A program made the position numbers and the translations under genes. A stretch of 64,000 nt of DNA from Palaemon carinicauda (Eukaryota; Arthropoda; Malacostraca; Decapoda; Palaemonidae), in NCBI RefSeq assembly GCF_036898095.1, contig NC_090729.1, forward strand, positions 63,951,132 to 64,015,131. Reading direction: 5' to 3'. A model generated the notes under the pieces. That model had not been told where the DNA came from and did not search any database. It saw only the letters and a list, made by a program, of their open reading frames with translations. Each line of letters begins with the position of its first letter. Positions within the stretch are counted from its first letter, which is position 1. This document shows positions 57,097 to 64,000 of the stretch, piece after piece.

Positions 57097-57805
57097 TTTT
57101 TGGGCTCAAGCCTTTTCTTCCTGATGGAAGGTTCCATTCGGCAGATTTCTAAGGCATATCTAGCAACAGTGATACTCCAAGAGAATTGACCATAGGTCTC
57201 CAGAATTCTAACTCCTAATGCGAGTATTCTTGAAATTTTTCTTAAGGATATCACATAATATCACGGGATGTATATCTTGATACGACACATGGCAATCTTC
57301 ACCCCGAATAGCATTTTCGCTTCGAGGGGGAAGAGTGGCGAAACTGAAGGAGAGCCGTTATCAAGGTTACCCTTCCTCCCCTACTACTATGAGGCTCCAA
57401 GAAGGTGCTCATTCCTTTTATGGTAGCTATTTCGCACAGTGTTCTCCGTGTTCATCTAGCATTCTAGATCGTTTTTTTAGAGGATTTATCATGCATTCTC
57501 CAGCATCTTCTGCCTCTGGAAAGTTGAATATTTAATCTTTACAGCGTATAATTTTTAGCTCCTGCATCACAGTGAAAATAGTATTATCTAATTTGTTTTA
57601 TTGAGTATAGCCGGATACCAGAAGTGCCATTTTGGGCGCTCTCATTCATCATGCAGGCATTATTTAGTCAGCAAAACGACATTCCCGGTATTCATCTTTA
57701 ATGAATTATAGCTATTTAGGCAAAATTATACTAGTGAATATATAATTATGCATACAATTTTCCTCTTTCTACTTGTGTTGTTCGCATACTTTAGAGTCTC
57801 AGTGA
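57097..57805 (+). mobile_element. DIRS-E: left-terminal DIRS fragment
   Basis: Starts at a T-run and GGGCTCAAGCC and follows the left ITR pattern (GGAAGGTTCC, CAGAATTCTAACTCC, the CTTCGAGG block) for about 330 bp, then a leader with ATGCATTCTCCAGCATC-type frame ending SGKLNI near 57535. It is truncated near 57800, where a Gmr1-like pol begins. Left-only fragment. Confidence 0.7.
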
Positions 57806-59842
57806 TATAGGTATCACAGCATGATAAAAGAACAGATACTAAAAGGTTCTATGAAAGAAAATCAGGTAATCCTTCCCCAATACTTGAAGTCCTTGGAGGA
57901 GAAGTTGTTGCATATCCATGCCTTCGCTCGAAAGAACTTGCAGCATGCTCAAGAGCTTATGAAGGATAGATATGAAAAGAAGGCAAAGGTAAGAGAGTTT
58001 AAGTGTAGAGATAAGGTGCTGGTATATCGCTGCGTACCTGGCTCTCCCTTGAAAGAGAAATTCATTGGACCTTATAAGATTATCAGGCGGACCACAAAAA
58101 CAAATTATATTATTGCAACTCCTGAGAGACGTAAGTCTACTCAGCTTGTACATGTGAACTTGATAAAACCCCATCATGAATCTACCACAGGTATAGTTAA
58201 TCATGTAATTCATGACTTTAAATCTGCCAAGCAGAGTTTGTCACTAACGCCTCTTAATCACAGGTCACAGAATGAGATGTAGAATGAGGTGCAGACTCCT
58301 ACCAAGGTTGGTACAGAGGTGAGCCACGAGGATGACGAGACTGATTTCAGTGTGAAGTCGACTTTCTCTTGGAAGGACATGAACAATTCGGAAATTCTAA
58401 AGTCCCTTCCACAGTTCCTAGACTGTTCACCAAATCAAAAGAAAGATTTGAGTATACTCATTAGCAAGTATGCATCAATTTGTTCAAATAGGCCTGGAAG
58501 TTGCACCAAAGTAAAGCAGGATGTAGTGCTAGAACCTAATACAAACCCCATCAGACAATCTTTTTATAGGGTATCTGATTGCCATCTGCCTATCTTGAAA
58601 CAGGAAGTGGAATAGCTGCTGGAACATAACCTTGCCAAGCCCAGTACATCCCCATGGGCTTCTCCATGCATTCTGGTAAGGAAAGCCAACAATACCTACC
58701 GTTTGTGTACCGATTATAGAAAACTTAATTTAAAGACTGTAAAAGACTCTTACCCGTTGCCCAGAATAACTGATATAATAGATTCTGTCAGTAATGCCAA
58801 ATATTTAACTCAAATAGACTTGCTGAAAGGCTACTACCAGATTAAGCTAACCGAAAGGGCCAAACAAGCTTCAGCATTCATCACTCCTTTTGGTTTATTT
58901 GAATATAATGTATTGCCATTTGGCCTAACCAATGCCCCAGCTACATTTCAGAGGACTATGCAAGACATCATCAGGGGTCTCCCCCATGTATATGTGTACC
59001 TGGACGACATTGTCATAGCAACCGCTACCTGGGAAGAACACCTGAGAATACTAACTTCCCTCTTCGAAAGATTAAGAGAGGCAAACTTGACCATCAACCT
59101 TGCAAAGAGCTCCTTTGGTAAAGGTCAGGTAACTTATCTTGGTCACATCATAGGCAGTGGCACTCTTGTTCCTAAGGATGTGAACATTGGTACCATCCAG
59201 GAATATCCAGAACCAAGGAATAGGAAAGAGCTTAAGACATTTTTAGGCATGGTGTCCTACTAATCCCGATTTTGCTCAAATTTTTCAACAATCACTGCTC
59301 CACTTTTTGCTCTAACTTCAACCAAAGTACCTTTTAAGTTGACATGTAATCATAACAGGGCCTTTGATCAGCTAAAACTATTCATGGTTTCCAAGTCACT
59401 TCTACAAGCTCTAGACAATACCAAACCTTTTTTTCTTCAGGTAGATGCCAGCAACATCGGTTTTGGTGGTGTTCTTCTACAGGAAATTGTGAGTGATGGT
59501 GTTGTTTCCTTGCCTCTGTTGGAAAGACTCTTACCCATAGCCTATCATTCTGGATTCTTCAAAGGGTCACAACTCAGATGGGCTACAGTAGAAAAAGAAT
59601 TATTCAGTATAATCAACACTGTGCTACATTTCCGTCCGTATCTAGAAGGCCTAGACAATGTTATTGTCTACTCTGACCACATGCCTCTGAGTTTCCTCCA
59701 CCGTGCGAAGTTCACCAACCAGAAACTTCTCAGATGGTCCTACATTCTCTCCTCATTTAACATCGAAGTGAGGAAAATCTCTGGATCACGGAATACCATC
59801 GCCGATGCTCTATTGCGTCAACCTCGGCTCCATAGGAGTTGA
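57806..59842 (+). pseudogene. Ty3/Gypsy-type pol with IN-RT-RH order (Gmr1-like)
   Basis: One reading frame over about 2 kb, broken only by stops at 58280-58282, 58613-58615 and 59261-59263. It begins inside the integrase C-terminal domain, with the GPY/F module (FIGPYKIIRR, then LVHVNLIKP near 58150). A linker follows, then RT: CTDYRKLN near 58710, LLKGYYQI near 58830, LPFGLTNAPATFQ near 58920, active site YLDDIVIA near 58997, LGHIIGSG near 59140. RNase H follows: VDASNIGFGGVLL near 59445, VEKELFS near 59595, YSDHMPL near 59675, ADAL near 59805. Integrase before RT is the Gmr1-type order. The integrase N-terminus and core are missing. Confidence 0.8.
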
Positions 59843-59923
59843 GAAACATTATTTTGAATTGTATAAATCTCAATATTTCTAATTATATTCTTGAAATAGT
59901 CTTGGATAGTAATTTTACTCTTA

Positions 59924-59935
59924 AAAGGGGAGGAA
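59924..59935 (+). other. Polypurine tract
   Basis: AAAAGGGGAGGA immediately before a TGTAATGTCC start; the usual primer for plus-strand DNA synthesis in LTR retrotransposons. Confidence 0.65.
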
Positions 59936-60476
<541 letters not shown>

Positions 60477-60537
60477 ATAAATATCAACACAACATCGTGT
60501 TCAAATAGAAATAAATTTCTACCTCATACTTGGGATC

Positions 60538-60612
60538 GAACGCTAGCCCCTTCTAATGAAAGGCCAGGTCGAAACCAACCATGTCACGAGAGCCCATAAA
60601 AAGAATTGGAAC
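60538..60612 (-). repeat. tRNA-derived SINE-like segment (left palindrome arm)
   Basis: On the minus strand: an A-box-like TGACATGGTTGG about 45 bp before a B-box-like GTTCGATCCC. The spacing is tRNA-like, but acceptor-stem pairing was not verified. A mirrored copy is at about 60961-61035 on the plus strand, with GTTCAATCCC. Confidence 0.4.
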
Positions 60613-60960
60613 CTGACGCTAACAGCTGTCCGAGGATTTACCTGGCGAGACATCAGTCTCTTACCAGCGAGTTTTACCCAATTCCCCGGGCCACCACGTG
60701 ACACAATTGGTAGTAATTCATTCAAATTACCCCTAATGAGTCAATATGGATAAATATCAACACAACATCGTGTTCAAATAGAAATTTATTTCTATTTGAA
60801 CACGATGTTGTGTTGATATTTATCCATATTGACTCATTAGGGGTAATTTGAATGAATTACTACCAATTGTGTCACGTGGTGGCCCGGGGAATTGGGTAAA
60901 ACTCGCTGGTAAGAGACTGATGTCTTGCCAGGTAAATCCTCGGACAGCTGTTAGCGTCAG

Positions 60961-61035
60961 GTTCCAATTCTTTTTATGGGCTCTCGTGACATGGTTGGTT
61001 TCGACCTGGCCTTTCATTAGAAGGGGCTAGCGTTC
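60961..61035 (+). repeat. tRNA-derived SINE-like segment (right palindrome arm)
   Basis: Mirror of 60538-60612, with the same A-box-like segment and GTTCAATCCC as B box. Confidence 0.4.
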
Positions 61036-61054
61036 AATCCCAAGTATGAGGTAG

Positions 61055-61616
<562 letters not shown>

Positions 61617-61689
61617 ATAATGTTTCAGAAAAGGATAAATGCTAATAAGAAATCCAAGAAAGTTATTCAATTTGCAAAGCAATGTTGCT

Positions 61690-61880
61690 TCCAGGATTAC
61701 ATTACTTGCTTGCTTGTACAGTTGTAACGTGTTTGCCTCGCATTCGCATGGCGGCATATCAATCCCTGCCCGGGACCATAAGTTTAAGCTGTTTACTGGA
61801 GGCCACTGCTGTGCTTGGGCACCACAGGAGTGGGTTGGGCTTGCCCAGCTGATGTTCTGGGGAGAACCTATTCTGATGAA
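61690..61880 (+). repeat. SINE-like element
   Basis: GTAACGTGTTTGCCTCGCAT, then GGCGGCATATCAATCCCTGC. The ATCAATCCC block fits a pol III B box and GTAACGTGTTTGC sits about where an A box would. The downstream body has CCTGCCCGGG and a GTGGGTTGGGCTTGCC block. A (TA)n tract lies just upstream. Assignment is tentative. Confidence 0.35.
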
Positions 61881-61989
61881 ACTATAACTGAAACTAGACA
61901 CCTCTGACCTATAATACTTATCCAACTTTAATTCTACTTTACCATTTTAATTATATACTGTGATACTGATTTAATCTTCCATTTTCATT

Positions 61990-62600
61990 TACCTGAATCC
62001 TATTTACTAGTTATTTCCTAATCTTAGATATCTCTACTGTCTTTTTCCTTTTCCTCTGGTCCTCCTGATAAGAGAAAACCAAAGTCCTGATTGGTCAAGT
62101 CATCCATTTCTATCTTTTGTCTTCTTTGGTTACTATGATAAACGAACATCCGAAAACTTATAGATTTAAATCTCTAAGATTCAAACCTTCTATTTGATTG
62201 ATAATATGTTTGTAATATAAGCATCTAGTATGGGATAGTTAAACCCGAGATATTGAAGAGAGTAACGTAGGTCAGGGATTGTAGCAATCTTAAGGTTCAT
62301 TCTTATGTTTCAAAGGTGATCTTAAAATATCAACTAAACTCTTGAGTCTTGTCCAACATTTTGGATCCGAAATAGAGCCCAAGAGTGAAATAGCTTTAGT
62401 AAAGGAAACAAAATTAGGCGTATAAATGATTGCCACATGTGGAGTATTTGAGGTCTGGACCAATGATAAAGGTATTTCCTGGAGTGAACATCACCAGAGT
62501 TATTGTTAAGGTGTTATGCACTTTAGTGATTATATAGTGCTCCTATGTCCCTCAGCTATTTCTTTGTTGCATGTTGTAGAGAGAGAGAAATGTTTTTCTT
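61990..62600. repeat. Diverged direct repeat, copy 1
   Basis: Matches 63100-63700 in the same orientation: GATAAGAGAAAA, TTGGTCAAGTCATCCATTTC, GATAAACGAACATC, GTTAAACCC(G/A)AGATA and GTGATTATATAGTGCTC blocks. Spacing is about 1.1 kb. No coding sequence seen. Confidence 0.7.
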
Positions 62601-63099
62601 TCCAGATTTATTACGACGGGTTCAATAACCACAGTTTCTCAGTGCATCCAGTGAAACGTATGCAACCAGTACACATGGCCATTTACAAGGGCTGTGTTGT
62701 CACTCGCCCTCTCAAAAGTCCTTACAAATTGTAATACAAATTTATCTTGCTGTTACTCATTCATCATTTCTACAGATAAAAGTAAGAACTTTATCTCAAT
62801 TGTCCCAAATAATTTATACTATTGACAGAATAATATATATTTATCAGACATATGAGGCAGTACAAATATTATAATTTTATTTAAATAAAAAAATTATAGT
62901 TTTTTCTTATTGAAACCCATTAAATTGGATTTTAATTTTTAACTTCCTCTTTATTTTGTCATCAGGAAATATTTGAAATACTTCAGAATTGTAGAGCAAT
63001 TAACAAAGCAATGGGACTGCCAGGATTATTTTTTTTTCTACTAATTTAACTATCTCACTGGTTCAATCTTCAATCTTGATTTATTTTAATCTTTTTTTC
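62601..63099. other. Spacer between direct repeats
   Basis: AT-rich. A 72-codon ORF at 62516-62734 has no recognisable motif. Confidence 0.3.
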
Positions 63100-63700
63100 A
63101 CGAGAAGGTCCGTAATCTTAATTATCTTTATTTTCTTTTTCCTGAACTGTTGGTCCTCGTGATAAGAGAAAAGCAAAGCCCTGGTTGGTCAAGTCATCCA
63201 TTTCTAGCTTTTGTCTTCTTTAGGTTACTTTGATAAACGAACATCTGAAAACTTATAGATTGACATATTTAAAATGCAAACCTCCTTTTATTTGAGGGTT
63301 TATGTGTTCGTAATATAATCATCTTGGTACTGGACAGTTAAACCCAAGATAATGAAGATTAATTGGATTTACAGTGTAAGTTTTTTTTTTTCCTTTTTCT
63401 TTGAAGGTGAAGATTCATATTATAACTTTCTTATAATACATTCCTGGTCCCATCCACCGTCTTCAGCAATATTGTCTAGATTAACGTAAATTCCTGTTCA
63501 GTATTTCAATGGCATCGCCAAAATAGTTCTTGACAGTGAGATAACTTTAGTTATGCTAGAATTATTTAGTCACATATGAAGTTTTAAAGTCTGCACAGAT
63601 GATGAAGCTTTTTTTCTAGTCAGGGTGTATTACCCTTCAGTGATTATATAGTGCTCTTATCCCCTCGATTCATTCTTTGTTGCAAGTTTAGCCAGACATT
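63100..63700. repeat. Diverged direct repeat, copy 2
   Basis: Partner of 61990-62600. The second half also matches 43320-43600. Confidence 0.7.
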
Positions 63701-64000
63701 CCGGGAGCAACAATTATTTCCCACCCAGATTCAATAAAAAATCTATATTCTCAGTAGAATTATTTTATCGTATGATTTTGCGGTCTTTTGTCTCTCATGA
63801 ATGACGAGACGTGAAGGTCAGGCAAATAGCATAAGAGAATATATCACAAGAGCAGAAGAAACTATAAGATATAGACAATTAGACAGGATAGAGTAGTGGA
63901 CCTCATAATAAAAGAGTCCACATAAGAGAAATTGTAAAAGATAGAGGAAAAACCATGGATGAACGATGAAATATTGAGACGAATAAAGAAAAGGAAGGAA
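63701..64000. other. No recognised gene
   Basis: Purine-rich end of the window without a supported feature. Confidence 0.3.

Noticed and set aside
60530..60620. Functional tRNA gene
   Set aside because: A- and B-box-like segments are present, but a full cloverleaf with paired acceptor stem could not be built by eye, and the sequence sits in a repeated palindrome.

Overview
This window is repeat-dense, AT-rich animal genomic DNA. No multi-exon host gene, rRNA or tRNA gene could be supported. Arthropod, most likely crustacean (decapod), is the best guess from several DIRS1-like tyrosine-recombinase retrotransposons, Ty3/Gypsy, P-like and piggyBac-like elements, very long (TA)n tracts and short TTAGG-type motifs. 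That assignment is inference, not proof.

Layout. (1) 1-20.4 kb: three DIRS-like copies in direct orientation. DIRS-A (1-3147) is cut by the window start. DIRS-B (about 3151-10788) has no visible left terminus. DIRS-C (11624-20442) is the reference copy: left inverted terminal repeat (ITR), long leader, gag, RT, RNase H plus a methyltransferase-like region, tyrosine recombinase (YR), 3' UTR, internal complementary region (ICR), right ITR. (2) 20.4-28.6 kb: AT-rich DNA holding a piggyBac-like element flanked by TTAA (22250-26168) filled with a dimeric satellite, set inside a wider 160-bp inverted repeat pair, then a 57-bp tandem array and an LTR-like segment. (3) 28.6-33.7 kb: a rearranged Gypsy copy with its 3' LTR and a LINE ORF1 remnant. 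(4) 34.0-38.2 kb: a P-like DNA transposon with long inverted repeats, followed by a small inverted-repeat element carrying a THAP-domain exon and a second conserved-looking ORF in convergent orientation. (5) 38.8-43.6 kb: a decayed LINE RT, (TA)n tracts and low-information DNA. (6) 44.2-57.1 kb: a minus-strand Gypsy element broken by a putative solo LTR in integrase, by DIRS-D (48660-56783) in protease, and by the left end of DIRS-E in the gag zinc knuckle. (7) 57.8-60.4 kb: a Ty3/Gypsy-type pol whose integrase C-terminus precedes RT and RNase H (Gmr1-like order). (8) 60.4-64 kb: (TA)n tracts, a near-perfect 540-bp palindrome with a tRNA-like SINE in each arm, and diverged direct repeats.

How the parts work together. 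In DIRS elements gag packages RNA, RT/RNase H copies it, and YR integrates a circular product. The ICRs here read as the joined complement of the two outer ends, as that circle-based model requires. Gag and YR share one reading frame while RT-RNase H-MT lies in the +1 frame, leaving a long stretch open in both frames. Nearly all pol genes carry stops or indels; the DIRS-C gag is the only long intact ORF. The features most worth following up are the THAP element, the dual-coding DIRS region, the piggyBac-satellite composite and the Gmr1-like element.
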